From Ancylomarina sp. 16SWW S1-10-2 (GTDB lineage: Bacteria; Bacteroidota; Bacteroidia; Bacteroidales; Marinifilaceae), in assembly GCF_009669305.1 (NCBI RefSeq), contig NZ_SADB01000011.1, positions 62,582 through 126,581 on the forward strand: a stretch of 64,000 nt of DNA, read 5' to 3'. Of the stretch, positions 9,185-18,280 are shown piece after piece. Under the pieces are notes generated by a model, which worked only from the letters and a program-made list of their open reading frames with translations, was not told the origin of the DNA and did not search any database. The stretch's first letter is position 1; the number at the start of each line of letters is the position of its first letter. Both the position numbers and the translations under genes were made by a program.

Positions 9185-10240
9185 TTAACGCCCTCCAGTA
9201 ATTTTGGTGTAAAAGAGAGGATGTCTTTTTAATAATTTTTTACCAACAAAAACACTCAATAATATCACTACTAGTGGTACTAAAAAATAAAACAGCAACT
9301 CCACATAAGAATTATCACCCAAAATTCCAGAAAAAAACTTTTTGAAAATCACAATAGGAATACCATGAAATGCGTATATGATAAAAGTAAAAGAATAGAT
9401 ATTACTTTTGATTTTCTTAAATGACTTAGGTAATAAATCATAACCGAACCACAATGTTAGAACACCAATCATTATTTCTATTTTGCCTAAAAAATCTATA
9501 GCAAAATCAGAAAATCCATTAGATATATTTGAAATACGACAAATAATTAAAATTATCCAAACTACTGATATAAGTAGCCACTGATACAATTTCAGTTTTA
9601 AGATTAATGAATACTTACGAAGCCCTGCTATGGAACCTGCAACGAAAAACAGAAATGAAAAAAAATGAATAAACGGAACTTTCCAAATAATTACAAGAGA
9701 CGTTTGAATCAACGATACACCAAATATCACTAGCAAAAATAATATCTGTGCTTTTCTAGGGACAAAATATAATGGTGGAATTAAAAATATATAAACTATC
9801 AATTCACGAATAAACCAAAATGGATAATTAATCGGTTCATAAAATGCATTCCAAATATTATCGGCAAAGGACATTTGATACAAAGGATGACTAAAATAAA
9901 CTTTGCTTATTGGTAATATCTGCAGAATAAAAATAAAACAAAACCAAAAAGCACACCAGTAAAAATAAGGTAAGATTAAAGTATTAATCCTCCTTTTAAA
10001 TTTTCTCTTAATATCTTGAAAAGTTTCTGTAAAGTTCCGAAAAAAAAGGAATCCCGAGATAAAAAAAAATGTAGGAACTGCAATTTTAACAATTCCATTT
10101 GAAATGAAATTTTGTATAAAAAAATTAAATGATGATTCCGAAACATTCATAACTTCATAACTATATGCATGCAGAATGACTACCATGATAATAGAAAGAA
10201 ATGAAATCTGTCTAATTTTAATACTCGTATGTATATCCAT
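9185..10240 (-). CDS. Acyltransferase 3 family membrane O-acyltransferase
   Basis: A 351-residue protein with about ten membrane segments. The N-terminal segment IRQISFLSIIMVVILHAYSYE contains the conserved histidine after the first helix that is typical of acyltransferase 3 proteins (OafA, WecH). TFFFISGFLFFRNF at about 57-70 is the family's second hallmark. These enzymes O-acetylate or otherwise acylate surface sugars in the inner membrane. The neighbours are the EpsG polymerase and a GT2, so decoration of the locus A glycan is the natural role. The acyl group cannot be told. Confidence 0.85.
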   Translation of the reverse strand: MDIHTSIKIRQISFLSIIMVVILHAYSYEVMNVSESSFNFFIQNFISNGIVKIAVPTFFFISGFLFFRNFTETFQDIKRKFKRRINTLILPYFYWCAFWFCFIFILQILPISKVYFSHPLYQMSFADNIWNAFYEPINYPFWFIRELIVYIFLIPPLYFVPRKAQILFLLVIFGVSLIQTSLVIIWKVPFIHFFSFLFFVAGSIAGLRKYSLILKLKLYQWLLISVVWIILIICRISNISNGFSDFAIDFLGKIEIMIGVLTLWFGYDLLPKSFKKIKSNIYSFTFIIYAFHGIPIVIFKKFFSGILGDNSYVELLFYFLVPLVVILLSVFVGKKLLKRHPLFYTKITGGR

Positions 10241-10329
10241 ACTGATATGATATCAATGAATATTCCTAATCAAACGCTGCAATTAATCCACTTTTAGTCA
10301 ATAAAATAACACTCTTATAGATATTGATT

Positions 10330-11316
10330 TTAAATTGAACAAAGGTGCTTCACAACTCTATTTACTTTACATATTGCAAAAAATAATTTTGAATTAACAA
10401 TTGTAGTAAAAAGCGATCTTTTACAAGTTAATCCACTCCTAGAAACAGGATAAATACCCTGACTTTTCATCTCTCTAATAATTCGTTTTATAAATTCTAA
10501 ATCATATTCAAATCGATATAAACTGAAAAACAAACCAAACCAGAAATTATTGAGCCACTTTTGGAATTGAATCTTCTTATAATCATTATTATTATTTTGA
10601 ATAAATCTTTCCAAATCAGACCCTACAGACAAACTATCTATTGCAATATTTTCTAAATGTTTATGTCCTCTCTTATTACTAATAGATATAGGGTTATATA
10701 ACCAATTGTAAGCATAAAAATCAGTCATAATTATCTCCTGTGCATAAAACATAACACGAAAACTCATATGAAAATCATCCGCCATTAAAGTATCATCTTT
10801 AAACAACAAACTATTTCGTTTCATTAATTTAGAACTAATAAGCTTATTCCACAATTGATTAGGAAATATACCTCTTTTCATCAAAGAAGTTCCATCGGTT
10901 ATTCCATTTTTATATTTAGTATGAGATTTTATTTCACCATCACTGGTTACATGTTTCCATCCCATCAAAACAACATCAGGTGAATGAGCATTTAAAATTT
11001 TATAAATTTTACTTAAAACAAGACTATCTATGAAGTCATCCTGATCAATAAACCATAAATACTCACCCTTAGCATATTTTAAGGCTGTATTTCGAGCTGC
11101 TGCAGATCCAGAATTTTTTTGTTGAACAAGAACAACATTAGAATATTCTAACTGGTACGCTCTAATTATCTCAACACTTTTATCCGTGGAACCATCATCA
11201 ACCAAAACAATCTCATATTCAAATCCAATATCTTGATTCAAGATACTTTTTAAACACTTATGTAAAAGGTCTCCAGCATTATATACTGGTATAAGTAAAC
11301 TTATTTTCATACTCAT
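10330..11316 (-). CDS. Family 2 glycosyltransferase
   Basis: A 328-residue GT-A enzyme with ISLLIPVYNAGDLLHKCL at the start, DDGSTDKS at about residues 40-47 and FIDQDDFI at about 89-96; the usual DSDD is DQDD here. MADDFHMSFRV near 178-188 supplies acidic residues where the family base is expected. The first Met could be the third codon, since the frame begins MSMK. It follows the acetyltransferase at 11435 after a 118-bp gap and belongs to the locus A repeat-unit genes. Confidence 0.87.
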   Translation of the reverse strand: MSMKISLLIPVYNAGDLLHKCLKSILNQDIGFEYEIVLVDDGSTDKSVEIIRAYQLEYSNVVLVQQKNSGSAAARNTALKYAKGEYLWFIDQDDFIDSLVLSKIYKILNAHSPDVVLMGWKHVTSDGEIKSHTKYKNGITDGTSLMKRGIFPNQLWNKLISSKLMKRNSLLFKDDTLMADDFHMSFRVMFYAQEIIMTDFYAYNWLYNPISISNKRGHKHLENIAIDSLSVGSDLERFIQNNNNDYKKIQFQKWLNNFWFGLFFSLYRFEYDLEFIKRIIREMKSQGIYPVSRSGLTCKRSLFTTIVNSKLFFAICKVNRVVKHLCSI

Positions 11317-11434
11317 TTTGTTAATGGCAACATAACAATCACTACAACACTAAACATAAATTAGGTTTAATGCTATATCAATTAAAATATTGTCAATAGA
11401 ACTTTTTTTAATTATCACACACAAGTAAAAGAAC

Positions 11435-11992
11435 TTAGTCTTGACATATAACTTTTGCTGGATTGCCAACCACAGTTGCTCCACTAGGTACATCCTTAAC
11501 AACAACTGCTCCAGCCCCTATAGTAGCATTATCGCCAATGGTAACACCTCCTATAATTATAGCATTTGCACGGATACTAACATTCGCCCCAATAGTAGGT
11601 GTCTCACCATTTTTCGCTCCAATAGTAACTAAATGATTAATAAAAAGATTAGGCCCAATTTCCTTTGCATTAATTATTGTAGAGAATGGGTGTCCTAAGA
11701 ATATTCCTCCAGCTAAATTTGTATGAGGAGAAATTAGAAAACTAGGATCTTTGGGATAGAAAATTCGTAGAATCTTAGAGAAAAATCCAGGTGTTCTGAA
11801 ATAAAATAAGGTTCTAAAATATCTATTGGTTAACAATTCAAGAGTTAAATAGTACCACAAGCACCCTTCCTTCTCTGCTCTTTGTGCAAATAAATCCACA
11901 ATAATTACTTTCTTATTCTTTGAAAAAGAAAATAAAATAAAATGAGGTAAAAAAAATAATTGACCAAAAAAAAATAATAATTTCATAATCAT
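11435..11992 (-). CDS. Serine-acetyltransferase-like hexapeptide O-acetyltransferase
   Basis: A 185-residue left-handed beta-helix acetyltransferase. The C-terminal half shows hexapeptide repeats ([16 protein letters not shown], then [18 protein letters not shown] and [36 protein letters not shown]) and resembles the CysE catalytic domain. The N-terminal helical domain of true serine acetyltransferases is absent and is replaced by a hydrophobic stretch at about 5-25. Short CysE-like proteins of this kind in capsule loci acetylate sugars. The acceptor is not known. Upstream is a 285-bp gap holding a perfect palindrome at 12085-12104. Confidence 0.82.
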   Translation of the reverse strand: MIMKLLFFFGQLFFLPHFILFSFSKNKKVIIVDLFAQRAEKEGCLWYYLTLELLTNRYFRTLFYFRTPGFFSKILRIFYPKDPSFLISPHTNLAGGIFLGHPFSTIINAKEIGPNLFINHLVTIGAKNGETPTIGANVSIRANAIIIGGVTIGDNATIGAGAVVVKDVPSGATVVGNPAKVICQD

Positions 11993-12084
11993 TAATAAAT
12001 TAAAATTTAATAATCCTCTACATTATAGTATCAGCTAAGATTCAATTTTAAGAGCTTTTAAAAAAAAAGCCTATAATTATACTC

Positions 12085-12104
12085 TTTTGATATTAATATC
12101 AAAA
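12085..12104. repeat. 20-bp perfect palindrome in an intergenic gap
   Basis: TTTTGATATTAATATCAAAA is its own reverse complement over all 20 bases. It lies in the 285-bp gap between the glycosyltransferase ending at 12278 and the acetyltransferase starting at 11992. It has no flanking T-tract of terminator type and could be a protein-binding site or a chance AT-rich palindrome. Confidence 0.5.
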
Positions 12105-12277
12105 CACAAATTATCAAAAACATCAAGAAACCTATATTATTATCTAATACACCAATGTCATTAGTATAAATAATATTAAATTTCCTATCGAACAATCGAA
12201 TTAAATAAGTGGAAATTCAAATGGACAAGCTTCTAAAAAAGTATTCAAAACAACCCAAATACTAATTTACAAAAGCT

Positions 12278-13495
12278 TCATACAATATTATAGATCTTGT
12301 TTACTTCAATCTCATTTCCATAGTCTGTAGAATGTAAGTTTGTAATTAAACGTATTTGCATATCTTTATTTTTAATAAAACTTTTCAATTCTCTCGCCAC
12401 ACTATCATTATCTATAGGAACTATAATTCCATCAACTCCATCAGTCAACTGACTTTTTGCTGTTGGAAAATTTGTAATAACAACAGGTTTATAAAGCATC
12501 TGTGCTTCCCGAACTGTTACAGCTTTCCCTTCATATCTTGATGGTTGAACATAAATATCACAAGCTTTCATAAAAGGGTAAGGGTTATTTTTTTTCCCTA
12601 ATAAAATAACATGTTCTTGCATTCCTTCTTTTACAATATTCTGTTTAATAAGATTTAAGTCACCACCAAACCCGATGATATACCACCTAACATTTAAGCC
12701 AGCTCTAATAATTTTATTACAAATACTTGGAACATTATCAAAGTTTTTTGCTCTAGTAAATCTGCCAACAGAACATAACTTTATCACCCCTTCCTCATTA
12801 GGCATTTCTGATTCTACATTTTCAGATTCTGCTTGTTCTCGAACAAAATTGGGAGAAAGGATATTCTCTATCAAGACAATTTTATCTTCTAGAGATGGAA
12901 AGACTTTCAAGAATGTTTTTGAAACACTTTCTGAAATTGATATAATATTATCATAGGAATTCCAAACCGGTAATTCAAGTTTTTTATTTATCTGTACATT
13001 GGAATAATCTGTATGTATCCAAGCAATCTTCTTTTTTGCCAATACCTTATCACGTATAATATTATGTGGCGTAACAAAACTAATAGCTAAATCATATTCT
13101 CCTAATTTATTAAGGGATGGAAGGAGAGGCGTAGTTGCATTAGCTATAAATTGGAAACTTGATGAATGATCAATTAACTTATTCTTTGAAATATATCGTT
13201 GATACTTATACTTCGCAATTAATCTAGCAATGACAATATCAACAAAACCCTCTTTTAAAACATCAATCATAGGACGTTCAATTGTGGAATATTTTTTTAT
13301 CTCAGGAAGTAAATTTATATTTTTTGGAATTAATGACATAAACTCACCTGTATGCTGATACACAAATAAATCAACATCAAATCTACTCAAATCGAAAGCG
13401 TTTAATAAACCCAATAAGCTTCGCTCCGCTCCACCAATTTCCATATAATGAATACAAATAAATACACGCTTCTTTTTAAACATAAGACAAAACAA
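12278..13495 (-). CDS. Family 4 glycosyltransferase
   Basis: A 405-residue GT-B enzyme; the second Met, at codon 5, is an equally good start. FICIHYMEIGGAERSLLGLL is the acceptor-domain opening, VGRFTRAKNFDNV starts the donor domain, and PSRYEGKAVTVREAQMLYKPVV carries the EX7E-type motif, here reading EGKAVTVRE. It is flanked by gaps of 285 bp and 348 bp, unlike the tight packing elsewhere, which may mean it was inserted separately. Specificity is not visible. Confidence 0.86.
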   Translation of the reverse strand: MFCLMFKKKRVFICIHYMEIGGAERSLLGLLNAFDLSRFDVDLFVYQHTGEFMSLIPKNINLLPEIKKYSTIERPMIDVLKEGFVDIVIARLIAKYKYQRYISKNKLIDHSSSFQFIANATTPLLPSLNKLGEYDLAISFVTPHNIIRDKVLAKKKIAWIHTDYSNVQINKKLELPVWNSYDNIISISESVSKTFLKVFPSLEDKIVLIENILSPNFVREQAESENVESEMPNEEGVIKLCSVGRFTRAKNFDNVPSICNKIIRAGLNVRWYIIGFGGDLNLIKQNIVKEGMQEHVILLGKKNNPYPFMKACDIYVQPSRYEGKAVTVREAQMLYKPVVITNFPTAKSQLTDGVDGIIVPIDNDSVARELKSFIKNKDMQIRLITNLHSTDYGNEIEVNKIYNIV

Positions 13496-13843
13496 TTAAA
13501 TATTCATCAAAAAACATTCTACATATAAATGTTTAGATTATCCAAAAGGCAAAAGTTTATCCATAAAAAGAAAAGAGAACGACATATTTGGAAAATTTTA
13601 TGAGTGAAAAGTTCCATGTCAAGAATAAATATACATAGTATTTAATTACGATTTATTCTCAAGTAAAAAGAGTTTAAACCCTTGTCTAGTATATAAATTA
13701 AAGGTTATATTGATTGTCTATGCTAGTAATTGTAATTTCACAATTAAAATTTACAACCCAATAATTAATTTTTGTTGCTGACTTTTTCATAAAACCTATA
13801 TATTCTGTGGATTAGCTGAACAGTATTACGATTCTCTTTACAC
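13496..13843. other. Gene-free gap inside locus A
   Basis: This 348-bp stretch is AT-rich with stops in all frames. I found no convincing terminator, no TAnnTTTG promoter and no recognisable gene relic. It separates two family 4 glycosyltransferases. Confidence 0.5.
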
Positions 13844-14944
13844 TCAAGTTGTTAAATAACGGAATAAATTATCCCATTGATTCACTACTTTAGCAGGACT
13901 GTATCTAAGAACATTTTTCCTCGCAAGTTTTCCCATATCAGATCTTTTGTTAGAATCTTTTATTAACAATTTGATACGATCAGCAAACAGATCAATATCC
14001 CCATTTGAAACGAGAAAACCATCGACTCCATCTAGTATAATATCAGAGGGGCCATACGGACAATCAAATGAGATACATGGTACTCCATAGCTCATTGCTT
14101 CTATTAGAACCATACCAAAACCTTCGAAGCGTGAAGTCATTAAATAAATAGAGGCACATTTATATTTATCTCCAATGTCCTTCACTGGAGGATAAAAATT
14201 TACTGATGGACCTATATTAAAATCTTTCACCAATTCCTCCAAGCCCGAATTAGGATCTAATACTCCATAAATATCAAGCTTCCAATCTGGATAGTCTTGA
14301 TGAACTTTTCTCCAAATTTCTAGTAATCGATCATAGCCTTTTTGATACGATTGTTTTCCCACCACAAGAATATTTTTACTATTAAGTTCTGAAAATTCCG
14401 AATCATAAAATGGTAAGGGATTGGGTATAACCATTAAATTATTTAGATTCCACTCCTTTAAATTTCCTTTAGTTAAAACAATAAATTTATGAAATTTAGA
14501 TCCTCCATAATTCATTAATAGGGCTTTAATTCGTAGCCACAACTTATCATGTACTGAAATCTTATCACTTCTGAATTCGATTTGTCGAGAAACATGACGT
14601 TCAAATATAACAGGTATCTTTTTTCCAAAAATAACGGGAAACAACATTCCTTTTAAACCGTCATCACACACAGATATTACATCAGGCTGAATCTTATTAA
14701 TAATTCTTTTGATACCTTTTATATAATCAAATATGTATAAGAAAGAATTGTTTTGTCTGACACTGATATCATGATAATTAAGAGACTCACTAAAGTTATA
14801 AAAAAGAGATTTATCTCGCTGATTTAGCGTTATAATATGAATTTCATAGCCTAAAATATCAGCTAAATAATTTGCTTTAACAGAAAGAACACGTTCTAAA
14901 CCACCCGAACCATAAATTTGATTTGTTATATATAATAATCTCAT
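13844..14944 (-). CDS. Family 4 glycosyltransferase
   Basis: A 366-residue GT-B enzyme. LLYITNQIYGSGGLERVLSVKA opens the acceptor domain, VVGKQSYQKGYDRLLEIW the donor domain, and SRFEGFGMVLIEAMSYGVPC gives a standard EX7E motif, followed by CPYGPSDII. It is a close paralogue of the locus B gene at 47762-48877, which shares the ITNQI.G.GGLERVLS opening and an SLNYHD / NLNYHDVS segment. Both lie next to a polysaccharide pyruvyl transferase gene, so the pair may add and modify the same residue in both glycans. Its start overlaps the upstream stop by 4 bp. Confidence 0.88.
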   Translation of the reverse strand: MRLLYITNQIYGSGGLERVLSVKANYLADILGYEIHIITLNQRDKSLFYNFSESLNYHDISVRQNNSFLYIFDYIKGIKRIINKIQPDVISVCDDGLKGMLFPVIFGKKIPVIFERHVSRQIEFRSDKISVHDKLWLRIKALLMNYGGSKFHKFIVLTKGNLKEWNLNNLMVIPNPLPFYDSEFSELNSKNILVVGKQSYQKGYDRLLEIWRKVHQDYPDWKLDIYGVLDPNSGLEELVKDFNIGPSVNFYPPVKDIGDKYKCASIYLMTSRFEGFGMVLIEAMSYGVPCISFDCPYGPSDIILDGVDGFLVSNGDIDLFADRIKLLIKDSNKRSDMGKLARKNVLRYSPAKVVNQWDNLFRYLTT

Positions 14945-16047
14945 TTTGAAATTTCTCTTTTGGTTAAAACACTATTCAAATATTTTTTTGATTTCTGAAC
15001 TAAATTATCAATTTGAATATTTACTTGAGAATAGTTAATTGCTTGTAATGGTTGATAAGTTGTTATTAGTCGTTCTTGAATATTTAAATTCTTTAAAAGG
15101 TCAATCATTCTAGCATTGATTCCTTCCGAGCGTTCTACGACAACAAATTCTTTTTCAAAAATCAAGGCAAACGCTGTTCCATGAAAAGAATTGGAAACAA
15201 CATATTTGGAATATTTTATTAATGAAAGAAAAGTTTCTGGTCCTGAATAAGAGAACTTCTTATCGATATATGAACTTGTACAATTAATTGAAAAAATTTT
15301 CAATTTATGTTCTTTGGCAATTTTCAAACAAATCTTTTTTATTTGCTCACTGCCTTCAAAATCATAAACAAACAAGTATTCATCGTTATAATATTCTGTA
15401 GCCAAAGCATTCCAGTAGGTCTTATCGAGAAGAAAAACGGGATCTAGAACTTGTTTTGCATTATTGATTCCAATTTGTTTAAGAATTTCGAGACCACTTG
15501 ATTCCCGTACGGAAACGTAGTTTAAAAACGATACCCTTTCTTTTACCATATTATGGTATTCTTTATCTAATGTTGACCCAGCAAAACTAGCTGCATAAGA
15601 AGCTCTTACCTTTTCTTTAGGTACAAAATCAAGATAAAAAGCAGGATCTCTACCATTTGGAAATAAACAATTCCATATTTGATCACTACCTGCAATAAAC
15701 ACATCTCCCTCAGGACAATTAGCTTTTAACTCCTCATTAGATTTATATCTATGAGTTGAAATCTTTAAATATTTCTTTGCAAATACATCAAAAGAACGCT
15801 TCCTTTTTAAAGAGATAAGTCGATTGGGTAATTTTAGTAATACATATATAATTCTAAGTATTATATATTTATAATAAAAAGGATTCCCCACTAACCATAA
15901 ATCATAGTGTTTACTTAAATAAGGAGGCTTATAATCGATGATTTCCACATCATGACCTAAACTCTCCAAATATGTTTGTAAAGCATAAGTTTGCAAACTT
16001 GCTCCATGATTATACACTTCGTGACAGGTAATTGTCTTTATTTTCAT
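14941..16047 (-). CDS. Polysaccharide pyruvyl transferase family protein
   Basis: A 368-residue protein of the CsaB/WcaK family, which transfers pyruvate from phosphoenolpyruvate to form ketals on sugars, although many members are untested. Signs are the N-terminal TCHEVYNHGASLQTYALQTYL, GSDQIWNC with the following FYLDFVP and SYAASF segments, and VSNSFHGTAFALIFEKEFV near residues 273-291, which is the conserved SxRxHG-like block. It is coupled to the downstream glycosyltransferase by a 4-bp overlap. Immediately upstream lies the frameshifted gene 16066-16381. Confidence 0.82.
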   Translation of the reverse strand: MKIKTITCHEVYNHGASLQTYALQTYLESLGHDVEIIDYKPPYLSKHYDLWLVGNPFYYKYIILRIIYVLLKLPNRLISLKRKRSFDVFAKKYLKISTHRYKSNEELKANCPEGDVFIAGSDQIWNCLFPNGRDPAFYLDFVPKEKVRASYAASFAGSTLDKEYHNMVKERVSFLNYVSVRESSGLEILKQIGINNAKQVLDPVFLLDKTYWNALATEYYNDEYLFVYDFEGSEQIKKICLKIAKEHKLKIFSINCTSSYIDKKFSYSGPETFLSLIKYSKYVVSNSFHGTAFALIFEKEFVVVERSEGINARMIDLLKNLNIQERLITTYQPLQAINYSQVNIQIDNLVQKSKKYLNSVLTKREISK

Positions 16048-16065
16048 TTCCTTTAGTGAAAAATT

Positions 16066-16381
16066 TTAATTACGTTTTTTATTATAATCAATATACTCAA
16101 CAAGGCAACCCTTCATTGATTTTAAAAAGCTGTCATACCAATCTGAATCAAATTCATAATATTTATCCCGTTGAATCATATGTGTTATCTTCACTCTTCC
16201 AAAAGTTGTTAGAGGAAATGGCAACGACATTTCTTTCTATAATATGATATTCTTTTGTTAATTTAGGTCTTAATATATCTTTATCTCTATGAGCAATTAT
16301 TAAAAATAAATACTTAACAAATAGGAATAAATCGTATATCTTATTTAAAATATCCAAATTGAATTTGGGAAAAAAAAACAT
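16066..16381 (-). pseudogene. Frameshifted small gene of unknown family
   Basis: Two overlapping frames together read like one protein. The first, from the ATG at 16379-16381, runs through HRDKDILRPKL and HIIERNVVAISSNNF. The second continues GRVKITHMIQRDKYYEFDSDW and ends CLVEYIDYNKKRN at a stop at 16066-16068. The switch falls in a TTTT run around 16197-16200, where one base fewer restores a single frame of about 104 residues. I do not recognise the family. It could be the C-terminal remnant of a larger gene, a small gene with a real frameshift, or a sequencing error. It lies between a GT4 gene and the pyruvyl transferase gene. Confidence 0.5.
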
Positions 16382-16413
16382 AAAAGTTAGCTGTTATTCT
16401 TTCAATCATATTG

Positions 16414-17556
16414 TTATTTTTTAAGTATCGAATTAAAAAACGACTCCCATTTAGGAACAATATTTTTATATGTGAATAATTTACTCTTTTCAACAGCCGC
16501 AGCACCCATTTTACGTCTTAAATCTATATTTTCTATAAGCTGCTCCAACTTAATTATAAATTCATTTTTATCATTTTCTGCTATCAAAAAACCATTCAAT
16601 CCATCTTCTATAATGTCAGAAGGTCCTGTGGGACAATCATAAGAAATACAAGGCAAACCAAATGACTGTGCCTCAAGCAATACCATAGGCAATCCTTCTG
16701 CAGACGATGTGAACATAAATATAGACGAGGAAAGATAATTATCAGGCATTTTATCAGAACTACCATGTAATATAACTTGTCCATTCAAATCCAAATTATC
16801 AACCAATTGAGTATAATAACTACGCCTAGCTCCATCGCCAAATAAATGTAAAATCCATTCAGGATGTTTCTTAGCAATATCTTTCCAAATAATTATTTGT
16901 TTTTTGAAACCTTTACGCTCATCTGACATACTCCCAACACTTATAACACTTTTAGCTTTTAAGTCAGAAACTCTATTTTCTCCTTCAAACTCAACAATAT
17001 TGGGAATAACGACAGTATTCGTTTTATAATTTCCTTCTTGTTGATCTTTATTGGTAAGTAAGATTAAATAATCATATTTATTAAATTGACGAAACAATAG
17101 AAAATATAAAAATCGATAATGTAAACTTGCTATTAATGGTTTAATAATTTTACTATTGTTTTTTACTGCTCCTTTTGCAAAATGGAATTCACGAACCTTA
17201 GGTACAGATTTACATATATATGGCAAAATAAAATCATCAAAACCTCTCTCACATACAATTATTACGTCAGGATTTATTTTGTTTATTCTAGCTTTATACA
17301 CCTTTCTAAGTTTCCTAATAATTACAAAAAAAGAGATACCTTTTATAACTAATTTAGGAGCGTATTGACTTGTAGCCATATCATGAAACTTGATATTTTT
17401 AGAAAATTCATAACAAAACGGAAGTCCTTTCTGATCACTAATAAAAATATGAATTTCATAACCCAATTTATCAGCAAAGTAATTTGCCTTATTAGCTAAG
17501 ACTCTTTCTGTACCACCTTTTTTTGCTAACGAACCAATACAGTATACAATTTTCAT
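16414..17556 (-). CDS. Family 4 glycosyltransferase
   Basis: A 380-residue GT-B enzyme. It starts IVYCIGSLAKKGGTERVLANKA, has SVGSMSDERKGFKKQIIIW at the donor-domain opening and SSAEGLPMVLLEAQSFGLPC as the EX7E motif, then CPTGPSDII. It belongs to the same branch as the genes at 13844, 46634 and 47762, all sharing a GG.ERVL opening and the GP.[DN]I block. It is inferred to build the locus A repeat unit. Confidence 0.88.
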   Translation of the reverse strand: MKIVYCIGSLAKKGGTERVLANKANYFADKLGYEIHIFISDQKGLPFCYEFSKNIKFHDMATSQYAPKLVIKGISFFVIIRKLRKVYKARINKINPDVIIVCERGFDDFILPYICKSVPKVREFHFAKGAVKNNSKIIKPLIASLHYRFLYFLLFRQFNKYDYLILLTNKDQQEGNYKTNTVVIPNIVEFEGENRVSDLKAKSVISVGSMSDERKGFKKQIIIWKDIAKKHPEWILHLFGDGARRSYYTQLVDNLDLNGQVILHGSSDKMPDNYLSSSIFMFTSSAEGLPMVLLEAQSFGLPCISYDCPTGPSDIIEDGLNGFLIAENDKNEFIIKLEQLIENIDLRRKMGAAAVEKSKLFTYKNIVPKWESFFNSILKK

Positions 17557-17589
17557 GTTATCAATTTTATAATTAAACTTAATAAAAAC

Positions 17590-18243
17590 TCACCTTAAAT
17601 ACTTTGAAGTAAATTCTTCTGCACTTAACTCAAAATCCTGTATTCTATCTTTTATATCATCCAATCTCCAGTTCCACCATTTAATCGTGTTAAGCCTTTC
17701 AATTATAGAATCGCTATATTTAAAACGTATAATTTTTGCAGGAACACCTGCTACAATTGCATAATGAGGTATATCTTTTGTTACTACAGAATTAGCTGCT
17801 ATTACAACTCCATTACCAACTATAACACCTGGCATTACATATGCTCCCATTCCAATCCAAACATCATTCCCAATAATAATACCTTGTTTTTGAATATGTT
17901 TATCTTTAAAATCATCACACGTCATTCTTGTATTCATATTTAATATTTCATTATTATCAAATAGATTATTAAATATTGGGAAAGATGTAATTGAAGACGA
18001 ATTATGAAATGCTTCATCAACTATAAAATTAACGCCATTAGCAATACTGCAAAATTTACCTATTATAACTTTTGCTTTTGTCCATCGCCATATCTTTGCT
18101 CCATTTTCATATGTATGTTCACCAATTTCAGTATATGGATCACTTGATAAATATACAGTATCATTATTACGAAGAACATTTTCATAACTAAACCCTAGAA
18201 AACGCCAAAATAGTTTTCTGATTTTAAATACAATAGATCTCAT
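17590..18243 (-). CDS. CatB/VatD-like hexapeptide acetyltransferase
   Basis: A 217-residue trimeric-type acetyltransferase of the xenobiotic-acetyltransferase branch. FCSIANGVNFIVDEAFHN at about 74-91 carries the loop and histidine region of the branch. IIGNDVWIGMGAYVMPGVIVGN and ANSVVTKDIPHYAIVAGVPAKIIRF are the hexapeptide repeats and C-terminal cap. Members in polysaccharide loci O-acetylate sugars with acetyl-CoA. It lies 37 bp after the flippase gene in the direction of transcription. Confidence 0.85.
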   Translation of the reverse strand: MRSIVFKIRKLFWRFLGFSYENVLRNNDTVYLSSDPYTEIGEHTYENGAKIWRWTKAKVIIGKFCSIANGVNFIVDEAFHNSSSITSFPIFNNLFDNNEILNMNTRMTCDDFKDKHIQKQGIIIGNDVWIGMGAYVMPGVIVGNGVVIAANSVVTKDIPHYAIVAGVPAKIIRFKYSDSIIERLNTIKWWNWRLDDIKDRIQDFELSAEEFTSKYLR

Positions 18244-18280
18244 ATAGACGTTTACATAGTTGATTTCATTGTGATTAAAA

